Shown piece after piece: positions 9,367 through 17,226 of a stretch of DNA of 27,953 bases (its first letter is position 1; every line of letters begins with the position of its first letter). The notes below the pieces were generated by a model. That model was not told the DNA's origin and searched no databases. It worked only from the letters and a program-made list of their open reading frames with translations. A program made the position numbers and the translations under genes. Source of the DNA: Candidatus Zhuqueibacterota bacterium (GTDB lineage: Bacteria; Zhuqueibacterota; Zhuqueibacteria; Residuimicrobiales; Krinioviventaceae); contig RQOI01000012.1 in the NCBI GenBank assembly GCA_003854995.1, forward strand, positions 1 to 27,953, given 5' to 3'.

Positions 9367-10467
9367 ATGTCCAAAGTGACCGGCATATTTCAACAGCCGT
9401 CGAACAAAGCCGGTTTTTTACGCAACCCGAAGAATTCGTTGCGCCCCAGCCCGGCCGATATCTCTGTTCCGCCATCGCTGGTCAAAGAGCACAACCTGGT
9501 CAATGGTGCGCGAGTGACAGGCACAACAGCGCCTGTCAAAGATCGTCAGATCCTTGCGACCATCGAATCGATCTGCGGCGTTTCACCGCACGCCTACAAA
9601 AGCCGGACGCCCTACCAACAGTTGACCGCCATAGATCCGTGCGCTCGATTTCATCTCGACGTCTCGAATCAATTCACCATGCGTGCCATCGATCTCATCG
9701 CGCCCATTGGGCGCGGCACTCGCGCTCTCATCGTATCGCCGCCCAAGGCCGGCAAGACCACCATACTGGAAAATATCGCCAAGGCCGTCTATGCAGATGC
9801 GCCTGAAACCAGGATCATCGCGCTGCTGATCGACGAACGACCAGAAGAGGTCACCATGTTCCGGCGCAGTGTGCCGGCTGAAGTTCTCGCCAGTTCGAGC
9901 GACCAGTCCGTCGCCGAACATGTCGAGCTCGCCGAACTGGCACTGGCACATATTCGGGCCGAGCTGGAGTGCGGCCAGAACGTCGTCGTCCTGGTCGACA
10001 GCCTGACGCGCATGGGGCGAGCGTTCAATCTGAAAGGTACTGGTCGTGGCCGCACCATGTCCGGCGGCGTCGAGGTCGGCGCCCTCGAGTTTCCGCGCCG
10101 ATTCTTTGGTCTGGCGCGCAAAATAGAAGACGGCGGCTCGGTCACGATCATCGCCACTGCCCTGATCGACACCGGCTCGCGCATGGATGATCTCATTTTT
10201 GAGGAATTCAAAGGCACGGGCAACTGCGAGATCGTCCTCGACAGAAATCTCGCCAACAGCTACATTTTTCCGGCGATCGATATCACCCGGAGCGGCACGC
10301 GAAAAGAGGCGTGTCTCTATACGCCGGATGAAAACGCCAGACTCGTGCAACTGCGGCGCCTCTTTGCCGACCAGGATGCCAAGACAGCCATGCAATATAT
10401 GATCAGGCTGCTGGAGAAATTTCCCAGCAACCAGGAAATTTTGCAGAGCATTCCGCTCGGCGGCTGA
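9367..10467 (+). CDS. rho: short, diverged transcription termination factor Rho
   Basis: Hexameric RNA-dependent ATPase family that releases transcripts from RNA polymerase. This copy has 366 residues against 419 in E. coli and lacks the N-terminal helical region entirely. The motor is intact: P-loop PPKAGKTT with Lys130, LLIDERPEEVT, the VDSLTRMGRA segment, the R-loop-type RTMSGGVE, the EFKGTGN motif and the arginine finger in RSGTR. The OB-fold RNA-binding part is present but altered. E. coli F62 and F64 (in GFGFLR) align with Ala15 and Phe17; Y80 (DIYVSP) aligns with Ser in DISVPP; the Y110 region has no aromatic residue. It may therefore be a second Rho with changed RNA preference rather than the housekeeping one; this is inference. 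The ribosome site is weak (GAGAG about ten bases upstream). It follows the helicase gene on the same strand. Confidence 0.88.
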   Translation: MSKVTGIFQQPSNKAGFLRNPKNSLRPSPADISVPPSLVKEHNLVNGARVTGTTAPVKDRQILATIESICGVSPHAYKSRTPYQQLTAIDPCARFHLDVSNQFTMRAIDLIAPIGRGTRALIVSPPKAGKTTILENIAKAVYADAPETRIIALLIDERPEEVTMFRRSVPAEVLASSSDQSVAEHVELAELALAHIRAELECGQNVVVLVDSLTRMGRAFNLKGTGRGRTMSGGVEVGALEFPRRFFGLARKIEDGGSVTIIATALIDTGSRMDDLIFEEFKGTGNCEIVLDRNLANSYIFPAIDITRSGTRKEACLYTPDENARLVQLRRLFADQDAKTAMQYMIRLLEKFPSNQEILQSIPLGG

Positions 10468-10579
10468 AAGAGCTTTTACAGAGAGAAAAGTGAAATCGGC
10501 GATATCTCGGCGTACTCTGTGGTCGGCTTAACTGCTTAAAAAACGCAATATTGCTACTTTGTAGTACGAGGAGGTAAAG

Positions 10580-12613
10580 ATGAAGCATACTCTTCACCTG
10601 GCGATCCTTTTCACCTGCTCTGTTCTTTTCTCCCAGCCTCTCCCCATCCGGACATCGCCTTCGTTCGACCAGGCCAATGACATTCGCACCCATCTCATGC
10701 GAGTGGCGAGCGATATCACTGAAAATTCCCTCACTGGCATCACATCGCTGCAGGAGTGGCAGGGGCAACGGCTGCGACGCACCGAGCAGCTGGTCGAGAT
10801 GCTGGGACTGGTGGATGTGCCGATGGCCGGAGCTCGCCCGGCGCTCCATCCTGTGATCGTCGATACCATTCGGCAAAAGGGTTTCCATATCCTCAAGCTC
10901 TATTATGAATCACTGCCGCAGCTCTATGTGCCGGCAGATCTCTATATCCCCGACGGCATCACAGAGCCGCGTCCGGCCATTCTCTATGTCTGTGGCCATG
11001 CGCGGACGCAAAAAGTGCATTATCAGCCGCATGCGCGCCGGTTTGCGCAGCTCGGCTTTGTCTGCCTCATCATCGAGACCATTCAGTGGGGTGAAGTGCG
11101 CGGCGAACACTGGGGCTGCTATGCGAACGGCTGGTTTCACTGGTACAGTCGCGGCTACAATCCTGGCGGCGTGGAAGCGTGGAACGGCATTCGCGGCCTG
11201 GATCTATTATGCGAGCGGCCCGAGGTCGATGCTGACAAGCTGGGGGTCACCGGCATCTCGGGCGGCGGCGCGCAAACCTGGTTCATCGCAGCCCTCGATC
11301 CGAGGATCAAAGCGGCGGCGCCGGTCTGCGGCGCCAGCACCTGTGAGGCGCACATCCGCACCCGGACGATCGACGGTCACTGCGACTGCATGGTGCCGAC
11401 CAACATCTATGGCTGGGACATGCCCGATGTCGCCGCCCTGATCGCTCCACGGCCACTGCTCATTGGCCAGGCTGACCGGGATGGCCTGAACACCATCGAA
11501 TCGGTGCGCGAGATCACCTTTCGCACGAAAAATATTTACAATTTATATGACGCTGCAGACCAGATCGATCTGGTCGAAACGCCCGGCGGCCACTCTTATC
11601 ACAAGACCTCCCGGCAAAAAATTTTCGCCTTTTTTCTCAGACATTTGATGAATGTGAGCGTCGATTATGCCGATATCGAGGACGTCGATGAATCAACAGG
11701 AGCGCAGCTGTCCGAGGAAGCGCTGCAAGTCTATCGCGATGGCCCGCCGGCCGATGATCGAACCAGGACCATTCAGGATTCATTCATCCAGCTCCCGCAA
11801 GCCCCGGACATCGGCAACGCAACTGAATTAGCATCGCATCGGCGAGGAGTGATTGCGCAGCTGCGAGCCAGGACATTCCGCGCGTTCCCGGCCCCTGTTC
11901 CGCTGCAGCCGCACTATGAATTTCGCACACTGGACAACGCCCCCTTCGGTCGCTCAGTTTACAGCTTTGTCTCGGAAAAAGATTGGCGGCTCAAGGTGGA
12001 TGTTCGCTGGAAAAATCCGCAGGAAACCAAGTCACCTCTCATGCTCGTCCTGCGCAATCCGGATGAGAAGCGCTGGGAATCGGAAGAGTTTATCAGCGGT
12101 TTGAGCGACGACTGGAATATCGCCTATTTTGAGACGCGCGGCATCGGCGAGAGCGGTTGGTCGCCGGAGCTGCAGTGGCATGTGCGGCGCGCCTCAGCCT
12201 GGACAGGCCGAACCGTTGCCTCGATGCGGGTTTACGATGTGCTCCGCTGCATCGAGTTCCTCAAAACGCTCCCCGGAGTGGACGCGGACCGCGTCGGCAT
12301 TGCTGCGCGAGACGAGATGACCGTCATCGCCCTGTACGCGGCGCTCCTCGACGGCGGTTGCGCCGGCCTTTTGCTCAAAAATCCGCCTGCCACCCAGGAC
12401 AGCGCCAGTCAGCCGGATGGTCGCGGCCCGGCCATCGAGATGCTTGCCTGTCTGCTCATCACAGATGTCAATCAGATTCCCGGATTGCTCTTTCCGATGC
12501 CGGTCGCATTTGTCGGCAGCGTTCCGGTAGAGTATGACTGGTCAAAAGAGCTGTATAAAAGACTGGGCAGGGCCGATGCGATGCGATTCCTGAAAGAGGT
12601 GGCAGATTTTTAA
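10580..12613 (+). CDS. exported two-domain alpha/beta hydrolase, acetyl-xylan-esterase type
   Basis: Probable secreted carboxyl-ester hydrolase, 677 residues, with an N-terminal signal peptide (about 1-18) and an excellent ribosome site (AGGAGGT eight bases before the ATG). The first domain (about 90-365) is a full alpha/beta hydrolase of the acetyl-xylan-esterase/prolyl-oligopeptidase-like group. It has the nucleophile elbow GISGGG with Ser227, an acid in ADRDG (Asp299 or Asp301) and the histidine in PGGHSYH (His338). A second hydrolase-like domain (about 430-660) keeps the fold pattern, including ETRGIGESGW, but its elbow reads GIAARDE with Ala575 where a Ser is expected, so it is probably catalytically dead. 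Removal of acyl groups from a polysaccharide is plausible given the glycosidases nearby, but the substrate is unknown. Confidence 0.8.
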   Translation: MKHTLHLAILFTCSVLFSQPLPIRTSPSFDQANDIRTHLMRVASDITENSLTGITSLQEWQGQRLRRTEQLVEMLGLVDVPMAGARPALHPVIVDTIRQKGFHILKLYYESLPQLYVPADLYIPDGITEPRPAILYVCGHARTQKVHYQPHARRFAQLGFVCLIIETIQWGEVRGEHWGCYANGWFHWYSRGYNPGGVEAWNGIRGLDLLCERPEVDADKLGVTGISGGGAQTWFIAALDPRIKAAAPVCGASTCEAHIRTRTIDGHCDCMVPTNIYGWDMPDVAALIAPRPLLIGQADRDGLNTIESVREITFRTKNIYNLYDAADQIDLVETPGGHSYHKTSRQKIFAFFLRHLMNVSVDYADIEDVDESTGAQLSEEALQVYRDGPPADDRTRTIQDSFIQLPQAPDIGNATELASHRRGVIAQLRARTFRAFPAPVPLQPHYEFRTLDNAPFGRSVYSFVSEKDWRLKVDVRWKNPQETKSPLMLVLRNPDEKRWESEEFISGLSDDWNIAYFETRGIGESGWSPELQWHVRRASAWTGRTVASMRVYDVLRCIEFLKTLPGVDADRVGIAARDEMTVIALYAALLDGGCAGLLLKNPPATQDSASQPDGRGPAIEMLACLLITDVNQIPGLLFPMPVAFVGSVPVEYDWSKELYKRLGRADAMRFLKEVADF

Positions 12614-12659
12614 GATAGATAAAAGTATCGATCTATTTCACTCTTGACGCCTGCTGCTT

Positions 12660-13883
12660 TTATGCAGCAGCTATGCAATATTCGGCGAACACGCGCACAT
12701 GTTCTGCGGCCAGCGCTCTGTCCTCGGGGAGGCCGGTGACGTTCAGGCGGCAGCGACCCTGGTCAAAGACGGGATAGAGATGCGAACCATAAATGGCCGC
12801 CGGCGCACCCTCTTTGATGAGCGGATTGCGGAACAGGCCGGCATAGCGTTCCGAGAATAGCTCCGCAATGGCGGTGCCTGTGACCAACTCGCCCCACAAG
12901 CCCTCTGCCGCCGCGAGCCGGCGGAAGGTGTCGGCCTGCTCTGCCTCCAAGGCCGGCAAATCGTCAATCATCGCCTTGACAAAGGCGCGCGTGATCGGAT
13001 GCTCAAAAGAAGAACCGCGCGCCCGAATCGTCGAATTTAGAGCCAGGGTAACCTCTTTTTCACTGGATGTATCGGGAGTATAAACCAGCAAAAATCCGCA
13101 CGGCCGAAACGCAAAGGTCAGGAAGGCTTTAGTCGGGCTGATGGCAATGCTCATCGGCACGCCGGCATCGAGGAATGGTTTGATCTGCAGTTCAAAGCTC
13201 AGGCGCATGATATGGTCAAAGGATTCGCGGTCGATGAGCCGCGCAAATTCAAAGCCGGAATAGGCGCGATCGAGCACAACATGATCGCCGGATGTCGCGG
13301 CAGTCTCGGCGCGCAACTGGATGAGTTGAGCGGTGGGCACAAGGCCGGTCGTATTTAGCGGCCCGGACTGATAAATCGGCAGGATGCCGGCGGGCATCAC
13401 ACCGTCCTGCGGAAATTCTTGCCAACGGACGCGGGCGAGTCTGGCGATGGCCTTGTGAGCGGGCCAACCGAGCTCTTCGATGCCGATCGTCTGATAGGCC
13501 GCATTGCGCAGCAGTTCCAGTTGGACAGCGGACTGCACGGCGCCGGTGCCAGAATCGGAGGGCAAAGCGAGCTTGAAAAATGGCCAATACGGTTCGGGTA
13601 TGCGCTGCCAACGCAACACCGCCTCTTTCAGCTGCTCCATGCGGGCGGCCGAATTGTAATAGGTGCCGACATCGCAATTCTGCAATTCTTCCAGCGCATA
13701 GTTGATCAGGGTCGCCGAGCTTTTGACCGGCGCACCACGGCCGTTCAAGATGATGCCAATGCCATAGTTATGACCAGCCGCATCTCTGTCAAATAGAATC
13801 TTGACGGTCTGATTCACGTCTTTTCCCTGCGCGATCATTTCCTGCGCCGTCCTGGCGACGTGTTGCCCAAATTGCACGTCCAT
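12660..13883 (-). CDS. fold-type I PLP aminotransferase-like protein (class I/II)
   Basis: Cytoplasmic 407-residue protein with the layout of aspartate/aromatic aminotransferases. Visible markers: SDSGTGAVQSA in the N-terminal cofactor region; SGPLNTTG where the family has HNPTG; LDRAYSGF with Asp205 (PLP pyridine partner); SPTKAF with Lys252 (Schiff-base lysine); and RLNVTGLP with Arg379 (substrate carboxylate arginine). The Lys-Arg spacing of 127 nearly equals the 128 of aspartate aminotransferase (258 to 386). The Asp-Lys spacing is 47 against 36, so there is an insertion. I chose the start at 13883 because GGAGGA lies six bases upstream; a start 27 bases earlier lacks this. It follows the carboxypeptidase-regulatory-like gene after 132 bases on the same strand. 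The amino donor and product cannot be told from sequence. Confidence 0.72.
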   Translation of the reverse strand: MDVQFGQHVARTAQEMIAQGKDVNQTVKILFDRDAAGHNYGIGIILNGRGAPVKSSATLINYALEELQNCDVGTYYNSAARMEQLKEAVLRWQRIPEPYWPFFKLALPSDSGTGAVQSAVQLELLRNAAYQTIGIEELGWPAHKAIARLARVRWQEFPQDGVMPAGILPIYQSGPLNTTGLVPTAQLIQLRAETAATSGDHVVLDRAYSGFEFARLIDRESFDHIMRLSFELQIKPFLDAGVPMSIAISPTKAFLTFAFRPCGFLLVYTPDTSSEKEVTLALNSTIRARGSSFEHPITRAFVKAMIDDLPALEAEQADTFRRLAAAEGLWGELVTGTAIAELFSERYAGLFRNPLIKEGAPAAIYGSHLYPVFDQGRCRLNVTGLPEDRALAAEHVRVFAEYCIAAA

Positions 13884-14015
13884 GCAAATCCTCCGGTTAT
13901 AAATCCTCACTCGCTCTCGATCATCATCAAAATGAAATGCATGAAATCTGCACGCTTTTTCATCAGCGATGCTATCTCGTCAGAGCGCACTCATCTCTGC
14001 AAGCCAGACCAGAAT

Positions 14016-15053
14016 CTACTCCTCCGGCCAATAGTCAAATGGCAACGAATCCGCCACTCTGTATTGACCCCAATGGCCGGAAATTTTCACCGCATCGGCG
14101 GGATAGATATTGCCGCGCGAATCGAAATCGACAAAGCCATAGTTGAGATACAAATTAGAGCTGCCGCCAGCTCGCCGCTCGACCTGCAAGACGCCATCGA
14201 ATTGCAGCCGACGCAGGCCGGGCGTCGAATCGATGCACGAGATCGTGAGGCTATCCAGGACCGCGGTCTTTATAAAGTCGTAAGTCTGCCTGCGCCGGGA
14301 GATGATATAGTCCTCCGCGTAGGCGCCTGTCGCCAGCGAGGCAAAAAAGTTTCGCATTGAAGAGAAAAAGGTCTCCCGGCGATTCCCTTCCCACCTTCTT
14401 GCCTGGCGTGCGTTCTCCGCCGGGCAGGCATAGTATCTCGGATAGATCAGGTAAAAACCGCCGGCGCGTCCCCAGCGAAACGAATCGAGAATTATTTCGA
14501 TCCTGTATCCCAGCGCTCTGTTATCGATCACCAGAAAGCTGTCCGAGCGCGCCACCAGATCATTGGTTGCGGCATCGCGTTGAAACGACAAGATCTCGGG
14601 ATTGATGATGCTGCATTTCTTGGCATTTGCTGTTTCGCCGATAAAGTAGCTTTGGAATTCTTTCAGATCGCGCTGCCACTGTTTGTCGCTAACCGCGACA
14701 ACGCTGATCTCCTCACCTTCGATGGACTTGACACTTAGCCGGACATCTCGTAAAGTTGTTCCGGCGGACACCGTGATGTCCTGCACCTCCACACGGTAGC
14801 CAATACGCGAGACGACCAGTTGGTAAGATCCCGGCGGAATGTTGAGAATGACATAGCCGCCGTCATCATCCGCCGCATCCCCGAGCGTCGTATTGGATAA
14901 AAAGACATCGGTATACGGCAGCGCCTCCCCGGTCTCGGCATCAGTGATCATTCCTCGAATCGAACCGCGCTTGACAGGCTGGGCAAAAGAGGGCAACAGG
15001 AAAAGTGAAGAGAGGGTGACCACTATCCATCTAAAACGCTGCATATCATTCAT
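14016..15053 (-). CDS. exported carboxypeptidase-regulatory-like domain protein
   Basis: A 345-residue envelope protein with a signal peptide ending near SFAQ. A carboxypeptidase regulatory-like beta-sandwich domain follows (about 30-110; GSIRGMITDAETGEALPYTDVF, then GYVILNIPPGSYQLVV), as found at the N-terminus of SusC/TonB-dependent proteins. No TonB barrel follows. Residues 125-345 instead form a region resembling the C-terminal part of similar stand-alone proteins in Bacteroidota-like bacteria (FIGETANAKKCSIINPEIL, ALGYRIEIILDSF). The role is unknown; a surface or periplasmic binding or scaffold function is only a guess. Starts at 15053 or 15044 both keep the signal peptide; the longer frame to 15107 would put about 18 charged and polar residues before it and is less likely. 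A promoter is visible upstream. Confidence 0.75.
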   Translation of the reverse strand: MNDMQRFRWIVVTLSSLFLLPSFAQPVKRGSIRGMITDAETGEALPYTDVFLSNTTLGDAADDDGGYVILNIPPGSYQLVVSRIGYRVEVQDITVSAGTTLRDVRLSVKSIEGEEISVVAVSDKQWQRDLKEFQSYFIGETANAKKCSIINPEILSFQRDAATNDLVARSDSFLVIDNRALGYRIEIILDSFRWGRAGGFYLIYPRYYACPAENARQARRWEGNRRETFFSSMRNFFASLATGAYAEDYIISRRRQTYDFIKTAVLDSLTISCIDSTPGLRRLQFDGVLQVERRAGGSSNLYLNYGFVDFDSRGNIYPADAVKISGHWGQYRVADSLPFDYWPEE

Positions 15054-15124
15054 CCCGCTCTGCGCGGTCCAGTAAAATTGATCAGCAAATCGTCTCGCTC
15101 GACACATTAATCCACTCGGTTACA

Positions 15125-15153
15125 AAGATAAGTCTGCGGGAAAATGTGGTCAA
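15125..15153 (-). promoter_or_regulatory. sigma-70-like promoter for the carboxypeptidase-regulatory-like gene
   Basis: Read on the minus strand, TTGACC (15153-15148) and TATCTT (15130-15125) are spaced by exactly 17 bases. Transcription would start near 15118, about 65 bases before the chosen start codon. This also excludes the longer start at 15107 as the usual one, since it would leave almost no leader. Confidence 0.5.
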
Positions 15154-15222
15154 TTTTCAGCACAATTTCAAGAATATTCTGCTGATCTATCTTCTGATGT
15201 GGAAAATATCCGCTCGAATCGT

Positions 15223-15251
15223 TTGATTCTGAAGGTTTATTTCATTATTAT
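15223..15251 (+). promoter_or_regulatory. sigma-70-like promoter for the GH127-like gene
   Basis: TTGATT (15223-15228) and TATTAT (15246-15251) are spaced by 17 bases, within the divergent region between the minus-strand gene and the glycosidase pair. Transcription would start near 15258, giving a leader of about 90 bases before the ATG at 15349. The second hexamer matches five of six consensus positions. Confidence 0.45.
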
Positions 15252-15348
15252 TTCTCTATCATGTTGATGTCGTCATGGCTGAACAGCGCTTCCGGCCAAT
15301 GACAGGATCGACATTGAGCAAGTCTCATTTGGCATCGAGGAGTCCACT

Positions 15349-17157
15349 ATGCGAAAAATGAAAATCATGCTCATCCTACTGCCGTTTTTGCTTTCTGCCG
15401 GCGAGTTGCAGCATCCGCAGAATATCGTGCTCGGCGGCGAATTGGCGCAACGCGTTCAGCTCCTCCAGAAACGTTTCATGCACCAGCCCTTTGATCTCGA
15501 CCTCATCGTCCAGGATGTGGCGCGGGCGCCGGAGCAGAAACGTCGTTTTGAAGAGTACGAGGGCGATGTCTCGGGCCGCATTCTCGGAAGCTGGAGTTAC
15601 ATATCGAGACTTTTGGGCGAACGGCCGCAAAAGCTGGAGGATATTTTTGCCGCCGTGCTGGAACACCAGAAAGACGGTTACTTTGGCGAGGATCAGAAAA
15701 AAATCGGCTGGGACTATTGGGGACGGCAAACGTTCGGGCATGGAAGACTGCTCGGCGGACTCGTACAATATTATTTATACAGCAAAGATGAACGAGCGCT
15801 GGAGGCCGCTATAAAACTCGCCAACTATTTCATCCGGAACATCCCGACCTGGACCAGCACTCACGAGGAGAATCCGTGGACAAATGAGGACGATTGGGTG
15901 GTGTGGCGAGATGAAAAAGCCGATCGTCAGCATTTTGTCAAAACGCACATGACGAGCATCCTGGAATCATTGATGATGCTGTATGATATCGATCCCAAAC
16001 AGGACTATCTAAAAGCCGGAAACAGCATCGTCGAGCTGTTTCCGGACTTTGGCCACTACCACTCGCATTCCTATATGAACACCATGACCGGCATGGCCAT
16101 GCTCTATAACCGCACGGGCGACCAGAGTGTTTTCAACCGTCTGCACGATCTCTACTGGCAGGAGATCATGCGACGTGGTTATGCCATGGATGGCGGCATG
16201 CGCGAGTGGTTTCCGGATGACCATCGCACAGAGGGGTGCTCGATCACCGACTGGATTCGGCTGAACCTCTACTTGTGGGATGTGAGCCAGGAGGCGGTCT
16301 ATCTGGACGAGGCGGAGAACGCCTGGTACAATGCGCTCAACTTTCACCAGACGGCGAACGGCGCTTTTGGTCACGCCGTCTGCACGCCGCAAGGATACGA
16401 TGACGAGTACAGTGAAGCGTGGTGGTGCTGCACCATGCACGGACTGTGGGCGTATGCTGACCTGCTCAATTTTTCCCTGGTCGCTGAGGGCGATGAGCTT
16501 TGGTTCAACTTTTATGCACCCCTGTCGGCTGAGGTGAACGATGTCGGATTCTCGATTGCCACCGACTATCCCCAGGATGGCCAGATCTCCATTCAATGCA
16601 CGCGCGCCGGGAAAACTACCGTCACCACGCATCTCCGAATTCCGTCCTGGGCGAATGACATTGACGTGCAGCTCAATGGCGCAGATGTCACTGGCCACTA
16701 TGCGCGCGGCATCTTTTCATTTCAGCATCACTGGAAACAGGGCGATAAACTGGACATTGACATTCCACTCTTTCTTCGCCTCGTCGATGCGCGCGGCAAC
16801 GATCTCCTCAAACGCCGCGAGCTCGATCACTTGTATACAGCCTCGTTCTATTACGGCGCCCTTTTGCTCGGGGCAGATACAAAATACAATCAAAATGCAC
16901 CGGACGAAATCTATTATTCGGCGTCCAAGGATTATCGGATCGACGGTCAGGAGGCGCCATTCGTCCTCGCCAAAGCCCATTTCATGATCCCGGCAGCGAC
17001 CAATAACTTTCTCTCCTCCACCCTTCTCGTGCCCATCAGCGAAGCGACCGGCTACATGGAGTGGACGGATGATTGGCGGAATTTCATGCGCAACGGCGAA
17101 AAGCCGATCTGCAGAAACGCGGTGCAGATTTTTCACAAGGTCAAGATAGAAAAATGA
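15349..17157 (+). CDS. GH127-like (DUF1680) glycoside hydrolase, exported
   Basis: Probable beta-L-arabinofuranosidase-type enzyme, 602 residues, with a short signal peptide (MRKMKIMLILLPFLLSAG). The (alpha/alpha)-barrel part spans about 60-390 and a beta-sandwich tail follows (about 400-600, LRIPSWANDIDVQLNG, typical of the family). The zinc/catalytic set of GH127 (Glu and Cys in E-x-C, then a Cys-Cys pair; E338, C340, C417, C418 in HypBA1) is matched by Glu295, Cys297, Cys360 and Cys361 in EGCSITD and WWCCTMHG. That supports a working enzyme using a cysteine nucleophile. The family also includes other arabinose-releasing groups, so the exact linkage is uncertain. GAGGAG lies six bases before the ATG. 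The GH97-like gene follows 69 bases later, so the two are probably cotranscribed. Confidence 0.82.
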   Translation: MRKMKIMLILLPFLLSAGELQHPQNIVLGGELAQRVQLLQKRFMHQPFDLDLIVQDVARAPEQKRRFEEYEGDVSGRILGSWSYISRLLGERPQKLEDIFAAVLEHQKDGYFGEDQKKIGWDYWGRQTFGHGRLLGGLVQYYLYSKDERALEAAIKLANYFIRNIPTWTSTHEENPWTNEDDWVVWRDEKADRQHFVKTHMTSILESLMMLYDIDPKQDYLKAGNSIVELFPDFGHYHSHSYMNTMTGMAMLYNRTGDQSVFNRLHDLYWQEIMRRGYAMDGGMREWFPDDHRTEGCSITDWIRLNLYLWDVSQEAVYLDEAENAWYNALNFHQTANGAFGHAVCTPQGYDDEYSEAWWCCTMHGLWAYADLLNFSLVAEGDELWFNFYAPLSAEVNDVGFSIATDYPQDGQISIQCTRAGKTTVTTHLRIPSWANDIDVQLNGADVTGHYARGIFSFQHHWKQGDKLDIDIPLFLRLVDARGNDLLKRRELDHLYTASFYYGALLLGADTKYNQNAPDEIYYSASKDYRIDGQEAPFVLAKAHFMIPAATNNFLSSTLLVPISEATGYMEWTDDWRNFMRNGEKPICRNAVQIFHKVKIEK

Positions 17158-17226
17158 AGAGCCGCCTGCAAATGAGCGGCTGCTCTTCAATCAGTCAAGA
17201 ATCGGAAAAACAGGCGGAGAGATCCA

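Noticed and set aside
9583..10395. A 270-codon reading frame antisense to rho
   Set aside because: No recognisable motif or ribosome site; explained by codon bias of the rho gene on the other strand.
12614..12670. Hairpin CTGCTGC/GCAGCAG between the converging hydrolase and aminotransferase genes
   Set aside because: No T-run follows on either strand and part of it encodes the last aminotransferase residues; not convincing as a terminator.
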